From Mesostigma viride (taxonomy: Eukaryota; Streptophyta; Mesostigmatophyceae; Mesostigmatales; Mesostigmataceae), in NCBI GenBank assembly GCA_009746045.1, contig RPFO01001848.1, positions 62,001 through 126,000 on the forward strand: DNA of 64,000 bases, read 5' to 3'. Made by a program: the position numbers and the translations under genes. The notes beneath the pieces were generated by a model that saw only the letters and a list, made by a program, of their open reading frames with translations, had not been told where the DNA came from and ran no database searches. Below, in pieces: positions 9,574 through 20,716 of the stretch. Position 1 is the stretch's first letter, and every line of letters begins with the position of its first letter.

Positions 9574-11359
9574 ATGAGCTCCAAGAAGACCACCAAGAAA
9601 CCCAGCCCATTTACAAGCTCCATGGCAAGCGAGGGGGACTACACTCCTATGCTGAATGTGTGCTCCAAGATGGTGCTGAAATTTGACGGCACAAGTCTAC
9701 GTGGCTGGGAGGAGACCAAGACATCCCTTGAGGGCTTCTGTCGCTTCTACGGGGTTAAGGATGTTCTGCTTGGCACCAAGGAGGACCCGAAGGCTGACAT
9801 GGCTGTCGGCCTTGTTATCTCAGCTGCACTTGTTGGAGAAGCGAGGCGCATCCTATCGCTCGTGCCATGCAGACCAATCTGGCAGCAAGCTCTACAAGAC
9901 GCTGAGGGAGGTCTACGAGCAGCAAAAGCTCACCAAGAGCCACCGGATGGACCTCAGGGTCCAGCTGCACAGGCTGCAAATGAAGCCAGGGGAGACCATG
10001 GGGCAGTATATCCTAAGGGGACTGCTGCTGCTGGCGGAGTACCGTGCTGTGGGGGGAGTCATGAGTGACCAAGACTTCGCAGCCATTCTCAAGAGCGGCC
10101 TGCCAGACAAATATCGCCCTGCGCTGATATCGGTGCATTTCAAGGAGGAGGACAACTTGGAGGAGGTCAAGGCTGCGCTGCTGGAGGCGGAGGACATGCT
10201 GATGGGAGGGCGTTCTGCTGAAGCAAAGAAGGAGAGCTCATCGGACGGCCAGGCTTTCCACACTACTACCAAGAAAAGTGGAGGAAAGCGGTGCTATCAC
10301 TGCAAGAAGCTCGGGCACGTGGAGGCCCAGTGCTGGGAGAAGCATCCGGAGCTGAAGCAAGAACGCAAGAACCAGGCGACGCGACGGAACCACGCGACAT
10401 CAGCGGCGAGAAAGGGGCACTCACCAGGTGCCAGCGAGGCGCACATCACCCAGGAGGCTGCAGAGCTGCCGTCCGGCTTCGTCTTCGCCACCATCGCCGA
10501 GTCGCCATCGCCGTCGGACACTGCTGCACTCACGCAATATGAAAAGAAGGCGCCGACCAGCTGGGTGCTGGATTCTGCAGCGAGCTGTCACATGACGCCA
10601 TGCCCGTCGGATTTCGTGTGCCTGCACCCTCACAACAGGGAAATCGCCGGCTCAGGCGGCAAACTGAAGGCGACAGCCATCGGGACTGTCAAGCTGAAGC
10701 TGCCGGGCCAGGAGGCAGACGTGCACCTCCAAAACGCGCTGCTCGTTCCAAAGCTGAGCACCCGACTTTTATCTGTCGGCCAGCTCGTCAAGGATGGCCA
10801 CAACGTCGACCTCGCCAAGCGGGTTGCTGTGCTGGACAGCAGGCCCTGCAGCATCGTGACGAGGAACAACACCTACTTTTTGCCCGCGCGCGGTGCGGAC
10901 GCAGCGATGGACGCCATCCCAGAGCTGAAATCTTCGGCGACGAGCTTCAAGGACGTCGACGCTGCCTGTCAAGGGCAGAAAATGGCGAGCAGCGAGCGCA
11001 GCATCTCACGTGCCTCGGGACACGCGGCGGAGTGGCTGGCCGTGGGCCTAACGGTCATACTGGCCATGCTTGCCCGTGTATGCGGGATCGGGGGCGGCCT
11101 ACTGGGCATTACTCGCACACTGCGTGGCTTTTATACTCTGCGCCGGCCCAGTGGAAGTTCACGCCAATTCGAGAAGTTTCCAGCGCAATGGAGAAGTCCG
11201 TGTCAGACGCTGAAGTACTTCCAGAAACTGCGGTCCAGAACAGCCCAGTGCAGGCGGAGCGCGTTGTCGCCGCCAGCATACCAGGTGATACTGGTGCTAG
11301 TAACCAAGTCCGGCGACCAGACCAAAGGCGCGGCGCTCGAACGCTGCCAGCCTAACTGA
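9574..11359 (+). pseudogene. Copia Gag-protease polyprotein with one frameshift
   Basis: The ATG at 9574 lies just after the PBS. The Gag N-terminus contains VLKFDGTSLRGWEETKTSL (UBN2/Copia-type Gag). A +1 shift near 9860-9885 moves to the frame with SGSKLYKTLREVYEQQKL and GQYILRGLLLLAEY. A CCHC zinc knuckle, CYHCKKLGHVEAQC, lies at about 10291-10332. The Copia aspartic protease motif WVLDSAASCHMTP lies at about 10562, followed by LLSVGQLVKDGHNV. After the protease the frame continues about 180 codons with a hydrophobic segment (AVGLTVILAMLARVCGIGGG) and ends at 11359. No integrase HHCC/DDE motif is present. One frameshift disrupts an otherwise long open frame; whether it is a mutation or a sequencing error cannot be told. 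Confidence 0.85.
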
Positions 11360-12795
11360 GGGGGAACAAATTCGTGACGCGAGGGCGAAATCGACCAAGC
11401 TGCCAAATTTTTCCAAGTCCTGGACTGCCAAGTCCGGTGCTGGCGCGAGGCCTCGAGCGAGCCGACAACGACGTGGACAGCGACCTGTCAGCCACAGTGC
11501 TGTCAAGCACCAACGGTCAACTCAGGTGCAAAATGCTGCCAAGGTATCACGTCGGTCAGTTTACGGTGTTCGGCCAGGCCATGGCATTTGCAATGCGCTA
11601 GCTGCAACGACCCTTGGAAATTGTCGCCCAGGATGCACAGACCCCACTTCTCAAGGTTGCCCTAATGTTTTGTCTGTGGGAAATGAACTTGTATGTCGAC
11701 TTTTGTGTCGTGTTTGCTGGAAATTGTGAGGCGCCGTAAGCGTGCGTTTTCTGGTTCTTTCTTTGTGTTCTTCCAGCAATTATGTGTTTATTTTGCCATG
11801 CGTTCAGTGGCATGGCCCACGCATTTTGGTATTGTTCCCACGAGACGTTTTCTACGTACCTGGAGTGTATATCCAGAGTTTTTGCACGCTATTTGTGGCA
11901 CTGGTCTGCGGCGTAGTGAAGCGCCGTTGTATCGTCGTCTACGACTTGTTTTCGTAAGTAAAGTGCCTGTGACGCGTGTGTTATTTTGTTTTGTGCTGAG
12001 AGCATTGCTTTATGCAAGTGTTTACGTCCTTTGTGTCGAATTCGGCTGTGCATTTCGGCATAGCCTGTAATGTCGGACGTAATGTTTACTCTCGGGCATT
12101 GATTTGTGAATCGTGACGAAGTAATCGTTACTTGTGTTCGCCTTTGTGGCGGTAATGTTTTGCACGTCCTGTTTTCTTTGCTATGAAGCGTGTTTATCTG
12201 TTATGGCCACTGTGTTTGTGTTGAAGGTTGTATTGTACCTTGTTTGTGTGGCATTTGTTGCCATGTTTGTTTGCTCACCCCGTTTATTTGGCGTAAAACG
12301 TGATGTTGGTGTCATTTATTTGTGAGATGGCGTATGTTATGTTGCTCCGTGTGTGTACAGCACGTGTTGTTGCCGTTACCCTACCTCTATACCGTTTGGG
12401 TTAGCTCATAGGGACCTTCTTTGTTGGCATGTGTTGCCGTATTATATGTGTGGGACCGTGTGCCCCTATTGTGTCCATGGGCAGCCGCTTTGAGTGAGGG
12501 GGGAATGTAGCATCTAGAGCACTTTTTCCAACTAAGGGTTGGGTATCAGCTATCCAGGATGGGCAGCTAGTGCGTTGCTGCTATGGCAGGACACTCATTC
12601 GCGTTGCCGGGGGGGGGATCAGTGGCGGTAGTGCGGCTCACGACCGCATGTTGGAGCTTCAAGCGTTTCACGAGGACGGCATCTTCATTTTCAGTTGCAC
12701 CATGCTAGCAACTGGACGGCATGCTACGAGCATGTGGTTAAGGGGGGTGTTGAGATTCCACCTACCCAGTCATCTTTTGCATTGTGCCCATGTGG
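11360..12795. other. Non-coding T/G-rich interior of the Copia element
   Basis: This replaces the expected integrase-RT-RNase H. It is rich in TTTGTGT-type sequence from 11650 to 12450. A purine tract GTGAGGGGGGAATGTAGC lies at about 12494, and a second follows at the 3' LTR. Short ORFs here have no recognisable domains. Confidence 0.65.
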
Positions 12796-12805
12796 CTAAG
12801 GGGGG
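12796..12805 (+). promoter_or_regulatory. Polypurine tract
   Basis: The sequence TAAGGGGGGTG lies directly before the 3' LTR, the standard plus-strand priming site of LTR retrotransposons. Confidence 0.75.
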
Positions 12806-13609
12806 TGTTAGGGATATTATATCCACCTGGCCACAATATATCCCAGCCTGATTTATTTCTTGTTGGATTTATTCCATATGGACTGGGAATTTGATAGCTT
12901 TGATAAGCTAGATGAATCGGGCTCAATGAGCTGATCAATATTCATGTGCCATAGTCCTATACTTGGACATGGATGACTTGTACCCTGAGTCAGCCTAGTA
13001 GCATCACGTATTTGATTGACAAGTGGTGCTATGGCCTATTGGACAAGTGTTTGGTCCATGAGCTGACAAGTGTTGGAAGCTCATGATGACACATGTTATG
13101 ACTTACATGATGACAAGTGGGTAGACTCATTGCATGACACTTGTCACTCCAAGGAGAAGAGATGTGTCACTTTATTAATTATGTTATGTGGCACATTATT
13201 ATGTAGACACTTGGCATCTAGCTATTATGCCAGCTCATTGGATCATGTCTAGAATGTTCTAGGAATGTTCTAAGAATATGCCAGGAATATTCCTGGAATA
13301 TACTGAGAATATGCTGGGAATATGCTAGGAATATGCTAGGATGTTTCTACAAGCTTCTGTGATGATGTCATTGCTGATGTCATCCTTCCTAGCCTCAAAG
13401 GTATAAAAGGAAACTGCCCCCTAAGGGCAGGTACCTCCATTTAACCTCTATTCAACCTATATTCCTAACCTCTGAAATAAAACTCTTTTTCTGGTCTCTC
13501 TTCCATTGTCTTCAAGCTCAGTCTTTCATCACCTGCAAGGTGAAAGGGTAGCAAAGCCAAGCACAAGGCATTGTGTAAAACCCATTAGTTTCCTCTACCT
13601 TTTCCAACA
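12806..13609 (+). repeat. 3' LTR of the Copia element
   Basis: 804 bp, nearly identical to 8751-9554, and followed by the AACAC target duplication. Confidence 0.93.
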
Positions 13610-14039
13610 AACACACCACCTCCACCACCTCCGCCGTCGCAGCACAGCTCCAGCAGCAGAAGCTCGACCTCCGCGAGGAGGCCGAGCTCGCCAAGCGCAG
13701 CCTCAACGAAATACTCAAGAACTTCGACATGGAGGAAGGTGAGAATTCCGAGAAGCTTGCACAGGCGTTTGAGAGCCAAATCCTTGATCGCATGGGCCTT
13801 CTTGGTGAGATTAAGCTGGTTGCCCACCGCCTTCCCTGCGCGCGGGGTATAAGGCAGGGGCGCCCCCGCTTCTTCTCATCTTTAAGAGCCCAGCGGACAA
13901 GATTTCGTTTCTCAGACGCCGCAAGCGGCTCGAGAACATTCCCTTCACCATGGACGACTACTTGACCCTGGCGCAGCAACATGCAACGGCGACGGGAGCT
14001 ATGGCCGACCTATCTCCAGCTCCGGCAGACCTGTAACGA
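13610..14039 (+). pseudogene. LINE ORF1, C-terminal half (copy 2)
   Basis: The frame resumes after the Copia target duplication with TSTTSAVAAQLQQQKLDL, a coiled coil, then GLLGEIKLVAHRLP, which corresponds to GLVGEVELRGCHRLP in copy 1. After a frameshift near 13870 the RRM-like block continues as SPADKISFLRRRKRL and PFTMDDYLTLAQQ. It runs into the solo LTR-like sequence at 14040. The match to copy 1 on both sides of the Copia insertion shows the two halves were one ORF. Confidence 0.68.
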
Positions 14040-14653
14040 ACCCAGATTTACACCCAAACCTGAGCTACGTCGCGAAAGATCACCCTGTATGCCGGTAATA
14101 GGAAGAATCAAGGTGGCCTAGTGCAGATTGCGCTTCACGACTGGGGTCGTGAGATATCTGGCACCGCGACTTGATGCCAAGCTAATTCATACACACTTAT
14201 AATGGCTAGCAAGACCACTTACAAATGGATAGTAGTTGCCCCAGGTTTAATGTGTAGGCTTCATCGCACTTAACATTCATCAAACCAAGAGGATGAGACT
14301 CTCGTCCTCGGACCAATTTCACCTAGACCTGCCACCAAGCTGGCAAGTGGCGCCAACATGGTGCCGATCTTCCAGCAGAGAATTCCGAAACAGTCCACAC
14401 AAGATCCTCGGGTCGATATCGACCCTCGCTTACAGAATCCACGCATGAGTACAAGGTCTCAACCAGCTATAAAGTACACAGTGCGGCGCGACTGCACCGG
14501 CCCCTACTAGAAGATCTCACACATCAGCCTAGGCCCAAAATAACTAGTCCGAATCACACAAACTATCATAAATCCATACAAAAGTCCTGACCAAGAGCAA
14601 TTCCCAAATTAAGTCCCGAAATGAGTCCCAAAGTCCTACGGACCATGACAACA
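14040..14653 (-). repeat. Solo-LTR-like sequence of the Ty3/Gypsy family at 52714
   Basis: Its reverse complement aligns in order with the LTR at 52714-53297: GGACTAGTTATTTTGG, the GGGGCCGG...CGCCGC block, GGACGAGAGTCTCGTCCTC, GCCAGATATCTCACGAC and CTACGTAGCTCAGG all have counterparts. It begins TGTT and ends TACA on the minus strand. No adjoining internal Gypsy sequence is visible on either side, so it looks like a diverged solo LTR. A target duplication was not evident, and the exact ends are approximate. Confidence 0.62.
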
Positions 14654-14690
14654 AAATACATATAAATTTGAAAACAAAATAAATAATTTA

Positions 14691-14874
14691 TTCATGTCCC
14701 ACGTAGCTCCCACAAAAACCAGCATCTTCATTAAAACAATAAGTGGAAGCATACATGTGACACGTTTGACATGCCCGGAGGCACGCCGTTCAAACAATAA
14801 GTGGAAGCATACATGTGACACGTTTGACATGCCCGGAGGCACGCCGTTCAAGGCCCTTCATGAAGTACGTTGCC
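14691..14874 (-). repeat. B2 repeat with internal duplication
   Basis: Shares CATGTCCCACGTAGCTCCCA through CATGAAGTACGTTGCCC with 15329-15452. A 56-bp block starting ACAATAAGTGGAAGC is tandemly doubled here but single in B1. Confidence 0.85.
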
Positions 14875-14908
14875 CTAGAGGCAACCAAGACAAGGGTGGG
14901 TGGGTGGG

Positions 14909-15330
14909 GAGCAAAGAAAGAGGCCGACAAAACCAGCCAGAGCGGCTTTTAGTCGCAAAACCTCCCTTATCCCTAGCTAACTGACGTCATTAAACCCTTA
15001 TGTTCAGTGATGCTAGTAAGACGCTAACCGTACAGACCGGGGGTAGAATATCCCGAATCTGCACGGCTAGTATTAAATAATGCGTAGGTTGTTCTTTTCA
15101 GGGGCACTGCACCTCACGCCCCGTTCCGCCCGGGTATAATCAACCCAAGCGCGGAACGCACATTTTATTTAATTCATTTTTCAACCATGCACTATACTGC
15201 ATCTACTAATCACAAAAGCTCTAGCCAAACAGCTACGAGAAAACACTACGACCTATAAGCCGCTCATCCAGCGGCCTCTTGTTCCCGCATTCACGTATAG
15301 AAGAAACTCCGTTCAAAGAACCCCGATTCA
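14909..15330 (-). repeat. A2 repeat
   Basis: Near-identical to 16291-16711. It differs by one base in a TTTATTTAATT/TTTATATAATT run and one indel. It carries the terminal motif ending ACGGAGTTTCTTC on the minus strand. Confidence 0.9.
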
Positions 15331-15452
15331 TGTCCCACGTAGCTCCCACAAAAACCAGCATCTTCATTAAAACAATAAGTGGAAGCATACATGTGACACG
15401 TTTGACATGCCCGGAGGCACGCCGTTCAAGGCCCTTCATGAAGTACGTTGCC
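15329..15452 (-). repeat. B1 repeat
   Basis: Abuts A2 directly, forming the B1A2 junction that defines the split-repeat layout. Confidence 0.85.
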
Positions 15453-16290
15453 CAATCACCCCCGCCCTGGCTTTCCCTTGAAGCTGCACTCCACCTTGCT
15501 CGTTGTCACAAGTGACCGCCCTGCCGCAAAACGGGAGCCCCCCCACATCGGGAGGCGTGTGCCCGGCGGCTGTGGATGCATGGCCAGGCCCAAAAAGGCC
15601 CAGCGCATTTGCACTGCGATTGCGCACGGCCAGCCTATCATGACCCCTCTCGGGGCCCCGAGTCGGTACCGCTATGGCCGTCTCCCCATAGACCCGGGGT
15701 GCTTCGAGAAAAAACGTGGACCTAGCCCAGGCCCCGCCAGCCCGGATGCCCGAGGCCACAGCCCCAGGCACCTGGCTGAACGAGAGTCCGTTCAGCCAAG
15801 ACCGCATTCCCCCCCGAGGTTTCTATGCGTGGGGAAAAAATTTCTAGCTTAGGCGCTTTTCCCATCGCCGTCCCCAGCCCCAACCACCCCCCCCTCGGCG
15901 GAAGGCAATTGCAAAGTTTGCTGGCCAGCAGCAATTTCCGAAGAAAAAGCCTCAGGCCGCGGACCGAGACACGGGTCGCCAGTGCCAGCCATCCGGCTCC
16001 AACCCGGGGTGCAAGCATCCCCAGGTACGGAGCACCAGCTCGCGCACTGGGCCGACCAAGCGACAGTTGAGCACCTGTCACGGCACCCGGCCCACCAAAG
16101 ACCCCAAGCTGGGGAAAAGGTGCGGACCGGAGGTAATCATTTTCTTTTCTTTTAGTTAACCGGCCGAGGAACTACGCCTGGCCGGTTAACAACTGGAAGT
16201 CTCACCACTGGCCAAGTGGCCGGTGCAACCAGTGCTTTTGGGATTTTGCTCCGCAGCACCCATAGCTGCGGCTGCCGCCGCAACGACAAC
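15453..16290. other. Interior of the split-repeat element, no recognisable ORF
   Basis: About 838 bp of GC-rich sequence. Several short frames exist on both strands, the longest about 130 codons, but none shows a Gag, RT or recombinase motif. A palindromic TTAACCGGCCGAGG...CCTGGCCGGTTAA pair sits at about 16155-16188. Confidence 0.6.
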
Positions 16291-16711
16291 GAGCAAAGAA
16301 AGAGGCCGACAAAACCAGCCAGAGCGGCTTTTAGTCGCAAAACCTCCCTTATCCCTAGCTAACTGACGTCATTAAACCCTTATGTTCAGTGATGCTAGTA
16401 AGACGCTAACCGTACAGACCGGGGGTAGAATATCCCGAATCTGCACGGCTAGTATTAAATAATGCGTAGGTTGTTCTTTTCAGGGGCACTGCACCTCACG
16501 CCCCGTTCCGCCCGGGTATAATCAACCCAAGCGCGGAACGCACATTTTATATAATTCATTTTTCAACCATGCACTATACTGCATCTACTAATCACAAAAG
16601 CTCTAGCCAAACAGCTACGAGAAAACACTACGACCTATAAGCCGCTCATCCAGCGGCCTCTTGTTCCCGCATTCACGTATAGAAGAAACTCCGTTCAAAG
16701 AACCCCGATTC
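16291..16711 (-). repeat. A1 repeat
   Basis: First repeat of the element when read on the minus strand; see 14909-15330. Confidence 0.9.
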
Positions 16712-17554
16712 CATCGTTGCGCCCGTTCCAACGGGTCGGGCACGCAACACTCCTCCCCCTCCCCAGGGGACGGTAGTCTCTACCGTCATAGAGGTGAAGA
16801 AGCACAGGAAAAGAAAACACACACAACAATTAATTCTGAGTAGCCGATCGGCCGCTGATCATCGCGGCCGTAGGTTGACCATAGGGGTACTATGTCCCAA
16901 CCCTTGTTTTCCAACGGGCCAGTAAAACCATTTCCCCCAAAACTCGCCACACAAGGACAAGTCTTGACGTAGTCAACGTCTCTCCCTACTATAGGCCGAA
17001 GGGAGGAAACCAGATCCTATCGCGTGAGGGCTTTCGGGGTTTTCAACCACAGAAACTTCTCCGCGTGGGTTAACAGTCGCCTGAATGAACAGCTCGTTTG
17101 ACTTTTTCGCCATGGCGGGGCTTCCATGACTAGAGACTGCTCCAGACGGCGGGGATATTCCCAGTACTGACGATACAGGGCATCCATTGGCATTATAGGT
17201 GTGGGGCGCTCCACCTTGCCTGCTGGCTGGCTTCCCACCACGAAGTCATTCCTACAGTGCACCTTCCGACTCCCACGTTTGTCCTATCTACCGGGACCTT
17301 ACACCAAGAACCAGGTCCAGGTTGGCCTAAGGCCGGCTACCTACCCCAGGTCAAGCATGACATTTTCACGGTCGACTCAAGCAACATAATACCGTGCCCT
17401 CATCACATGAGGCACCACTGTGACAGCGTAGTAAACGCCACAGCCGAGCAAAGGCCAAAATATGGATCACCGCAATCGTCATCAACGACTACGGGAGGTG
17501 CTCGCATGCAGAACTGACCAATTCGGTCGATGCAGGGAGGACCACCAAGCTGAA
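16712..17554. other. No recognised gene
   Basis: Contains an 81-codon minus-strand frame (17262-17017) without recognisable similarity, and otherwise unassigned sequence between the split-repeat element and the Gypsy remnant. Confidence 0.4.
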
Positions 17555-18725
17555 TCACGTCTTGCCTAGCTGTGCGGAGATGCGCGCGCAAGCGCTGAAC
17601 TCGTCATCCCGTCTGCAAGACACCTGATGTCGAGTCAACCACAGCGGAAGGCGCCCAGGGGCTGAAATACACAGACAACGCTGCCAACTGGGATCGCGTC
17701 CGAAGATGTCGGCAGCATCAAACTGCGCACCTAGCAAGTGGTGGCGCCATGCGTGGCAAGTGACAACAGTAGACCACGGCCAGCAGCTCCTGCTAATGAA
17801 CCGGATCGTTCCGCTCGGCGGGGATCATGGTGCGGGAGATATACTCAACCGGTTGCAAGCCCTTGCTTCGTTGGTCCTGCAACAGAACCCAACCGATGGC
17901 CACCTTGCCCGCATCCGTCACGACCGCAAAAGGAAGGGACGGGTCAGGATGCACGAGCACGGGGGCTGCAGTCAAACTGGCCTTGAGGGCCTCAAAGGCC
18001 TGCTGGCACTGAGCCGACCAGACGATGGACACGCCCTTCTTGGGGAGAGCGTTGATGGGCGTCGCGATCGTGGCAAACCGGGGGATGAAGCGCCGGTAGT
18101 AGGACGCAATCCCCAGGAAGCTACGCACGCCCTTCACGTCGGTCGGGGCTGGCCACTGTTGGACAGAGACGCTCTTCTCGGGGTCCGTGGCCACACCTGC
18201 TGCGGAAAGCGTGTGGCCCAGGAACGGGACGCTGCGCCCCGCACGGACCTTGGCCCTACGGGCCGAGAAATGCTCCTCATCCGTGATGCGCAGGACCGTA
18301 TCGATGTCCTCCACGTGATCCTTGAAGGTCTTGGAGTACACCACGATGTCGTCAAGACAATAGGCCAATGCGCACGTGCGCGTTTCCAGGACCAGGGCCG
18401 CTTGTCCCCGCCCTTGCGAGGGTTGCACAAGTCGCTGAACACCTGTGGCAGGTGTGCGGTAGTAACCCATGACGGTTCGCAGAATGCCGTTCATGAGCAT
18501 CTGGGAGGCATGCCGTTGCTGTTGCTCGGGACCGGATTCGTACTGGACGTTGTGAACCTCAATGCCCTGCACAAGGTATTGGACCGTGCTGAGGGCACCA
18601 GAAGGAACCATCCGGGAACCACACCACGCGGCGCGCTTGACACTGATCGTTATGTCCTGGGCATCCTGCCAGTCCACGCCGAGGATGATGTCGGCAGCGC
18701 CCAGAGGCGCCACGGTGGCTGCCAC
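17555..18725 (-). pseudogene. Gypsy Pol remnant: protease end, partial RT, RNase H
   Basis: Starts with the protease C-terminus (AADIILGVDWQ) and jumps by deletion to RT (MLMNGILRTVMG). It then shows the catalytic palm motif YCLDDIVVYSKTF, the connection block RSFLGIASYYRRFIPRFA, and RNase H (LPFAVVTDAGKVAIGWVLLQ, then PVEYISRTMIPAERNDPVH). An in-frame TAG replaces the expected acidic codon right after PVH at 17793. A frameshift then leads to HLLGAQFDAADIF, the expected continuation. It is clearly dead. The long plus-strand frame 17706-18911 is antisense to it. Confidence 0.85.
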
Positions 18726-19263
18726 CTCCAGGTAAGGGAGAAGGCGGGGAGACCTCTGGGGCCTGCCCGTCGTTCCTATCTACGTCATTGGCCTCTGGGG
18801 CCGAGTCACGCGTCTGCATCTGGTGCGGGCGTCTGTAATTCTACCCGGTTGACTAACTCTACTCCTCCCTTCCCCGGCCTCGTCCGAAGATGTCGCCCGG
18901 GAAACGTATGAGTGAGAGGCACCAATGGCCCGCAGCTAGTTTGGTATAGAATGACACAGGCACCAATACTAGCTAGCTACGACCATCACGTCTCCCGGGG
19001 GAAGTGGCCGTGTGTACGTCGGCCTCCTCCGCCTCCTCCTGCTGGTCAAGTGCCTGGTATAGGTACTCCGCCACGATCACAGGAGGGCCGAGAGGCGATC
19101 CAGCGCACTGAGGGATCAAACCCGAGTGTGGGATCCCTCCCAGCTTCCCCAGGGGACCGCGCGTCCGCGCGCTGGTCGTTGTCCTCCGAGGGACCTTGCT
19201 GGAACTTGAGGGCCCACGCAGGAACACGTGTGCGCGTCTTGAGTCGCGGGCAGTCCTTCTTGA

Positions 19264-20716
19264 CTAGTGTCCGATCTCGTTGCACCTGAAGCAGCGGGCC
19301 TTGGACACGTCGATGGTGTGTAGCTGTGTGGCGGGCACCTCATCGTCCTCGGATTCCTCCTCCCAGACGGGTTCAACTTCCCGCGGGCTGGCTGAGCCCC
19401 GGCGTGTGATGATGTCGGCCACTTGGAGAAGGTACTGCTGGACGGCGTGGATGTCAAGATTCGCCCAGGGCACCTCCGCGTAGTGCTTCTTGACCTCGGC
19501 GAGGAGGTCAGGGTGGATGGCCTCCAGAAACCGAATCTTGTACTCGGTCCACGTCAGGTCCCCGGTCAGCCGCGCCGCAAAGGAGTCAAAGGTGGTGAGG
19601 AACTCCGCCAAGTCAGTGTTGCCTTGACGTAGGCGGCCGAACTCAAACCGCTCGGTCAGTCGATAGCCGGGAGGGATGAGCTCGCGCCGGATGCGCTCCA
19701 GCAGTTCCTCAACCGTCTGCGGGTATGACTGAGCCGCCACACTCTCGACGTTAAGCATCCCGACTACGGATGGGTCCATACACTTCACCACCACGTACGG
19801 GATCAGCACCTTGGTAGCCAGCTGCCACTCATTGTGTTCACACCATACGGTGTACAGCTGCTGCCACATACGAGCCCACTCGTCGATCTCGCGCAGGGAC
19901 TCATGCCCGCGTGGAGCTTGGGCACCGCCTTGAAATCTGGCAGGGGCGGGGCCTTGACCGGCTCTCCCAGGGGCCCGCCCGTCTCGCAGTACGCGGGACT
20001 AGAAAAGGTGGGGGGCTGTTGGCGCCTCGCCCACGCTTGATAATGGGACCCATGGGATGGGGCATACGGGGCAGACTCGCGCCGGGATACGAGAGCGTCC
20101 GCCGCGCGCCAAGCTGCATAGTTGCCAGTCCCACGTCGAGGTGCGTAGGCGTCAGATTGCCGCCGAAAGGCGAAGCGGTCCGACTCACGCCGCACGCGGA
20201 CCGACGTGGGATGCTCGTAGCCAGGGTCGTCCAAGGGCAGCCGACTAAAGTTGACATTCGTGGGCGCGCTCCTGGCGGGTGTGTATGGTGGTATACGGTG
20301 GGGAATGGGCCAGGAGGAGCGTGTCCATCGTCCCATGGGTCGCCGTGGACGTAGGCCGACGATCCTGGCACTCTATGCGGGGGCCTGGACTCTCGCTCGT
20401 AAGACCCGAAGGATACCCGAAGAGGGACCCGCCCGGGCTCCGGCCCCGACCCCCCCCGTCCACGCCCGGCCCATGCATGGGTCAGACGCGCGCTCCCGCA
20501 CGCGTACGTCGCCGGGGAGTACCGATCCACGAAGCCAGGCGGGGGTACGAATGGAGAGCTGGCCGTTGAGCTACCTGCGTCCTCTACATCCTCCTCCTCC
20601 TGCATGCTTATCTTCCACGGAAGGGGGTCGCTGCGTAGGAGGTACCCTATCCCGTTCGCTCGGATGCTGGTTCGGTCGCAGTCGCGATTGATGTTGCGGC
20701 TCCAGTTAGCAACCAA
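19264..20716 (-). pseudogene. Gypsy Gag, frameshifted
   Basis: From 20716 an N-terminal disordered region rich in Arg, Pro and Ser contains RVSFGSYERE, the counterpart of RRVSFGS in the 54.5-kb Gag. A shift near 20260 leads to NVNFSRLPLDDPGYEHPTSV. A shift near 19880 leads to MWQQLYTVWCEHNEWQL and the capsid-like block QSYPQTVEELLERIRREL...YAEVPWANLD. It ends with the start of a zinc knuckle, CFRCNEIGH, after which the sequence diverges. At residue level it is collinear with 54515-56650. Confidence 0.82.

Larger units (their letters stand above)
8751..13609 (+). mobile_element. Ty1/Copia LTR retrotransposon, non-autonomous Gag-protease type
   Basis: Two LTRs of 804 bp each (8751-9554, 12806-13609) begin TGTTAGGGAT, end TTTTCCAACA and differ at only a handful of positions. 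The target-site duplication AACAC is at 8746-8750 and 13610-13614. A PBS abuts the 5' LTR and a purine tract abuts the 3' LTR. The 3.25-kb interior encodes Gag and a Copia protease, followed by about 1.4 kb of T/G-rich sequence in place of integrase, RT and RNase H. The near-identical LTRs mean a recent insertion. Mobilisation must have depended on enzymes supplied in trans. Confidence 0.93.
7756..14039 (+). mobile_element. ORF1-only LINE, copy 2, split by a Copia insertion
   Basis: The leader starts at 7756 directly after the (TTAA)n tail of copy 1 and is homologous to the leader at 5771. ORF1 starts at 7910, is interrupted at 8750 by the Copia element, and resumes in register at 13610. It stops at 14039, where LTR-like sequence of another family begins. 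No 3' UTR is seen for this copy. Confidence 0.65.
14691..16711 (-). mobile_element. Non-autonomous split-direct-repeat element (PAT/Ngaro/TOC1 type)
   Basis: Read on the minus strand the order is A1 (16711-16291), internal (16290-15453), B1 (15452-15329), A2 (15330-14909), about 34 bp of CCCACCC-rich spacer, B2 (14874-14691). The two A copies (about 421 bp) are almost identical. The B copies match except for a 56-bp internal duplication in B2. A1-internal-B1-A2-B2 is the split-direct-repeat arrangement of PAT/Ngaro elements and of Chlamydomonas TOC1. The interior of about 838 bp has no RT or tyrosine recombinase, so it needs an autonomous partner. The near-identity of the A copies argues for recent activity. 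Confidence 0.75.
17555..20716 (-). mobile_element. Internally deleted Ty3/Gypsy element
   Basis: The minus-strand order is Gag (20716-19264), end of protease, partial RT, start of RNase H (to 17555). Integrase, most of the protease and RT motif A are gone, and no flanking LTRs were recognised. The Gag is the same family as the intact Gag at 54515-56650, so these are two members of one lineage. Confidence 0.8.

Noticed and set aside
17706-18911. 401-codon plus-strand frame
   Set aside because: Antisense to the Gypsy pol remnant, whose RT and RNase H motifs are unambiguous on the minus strand.
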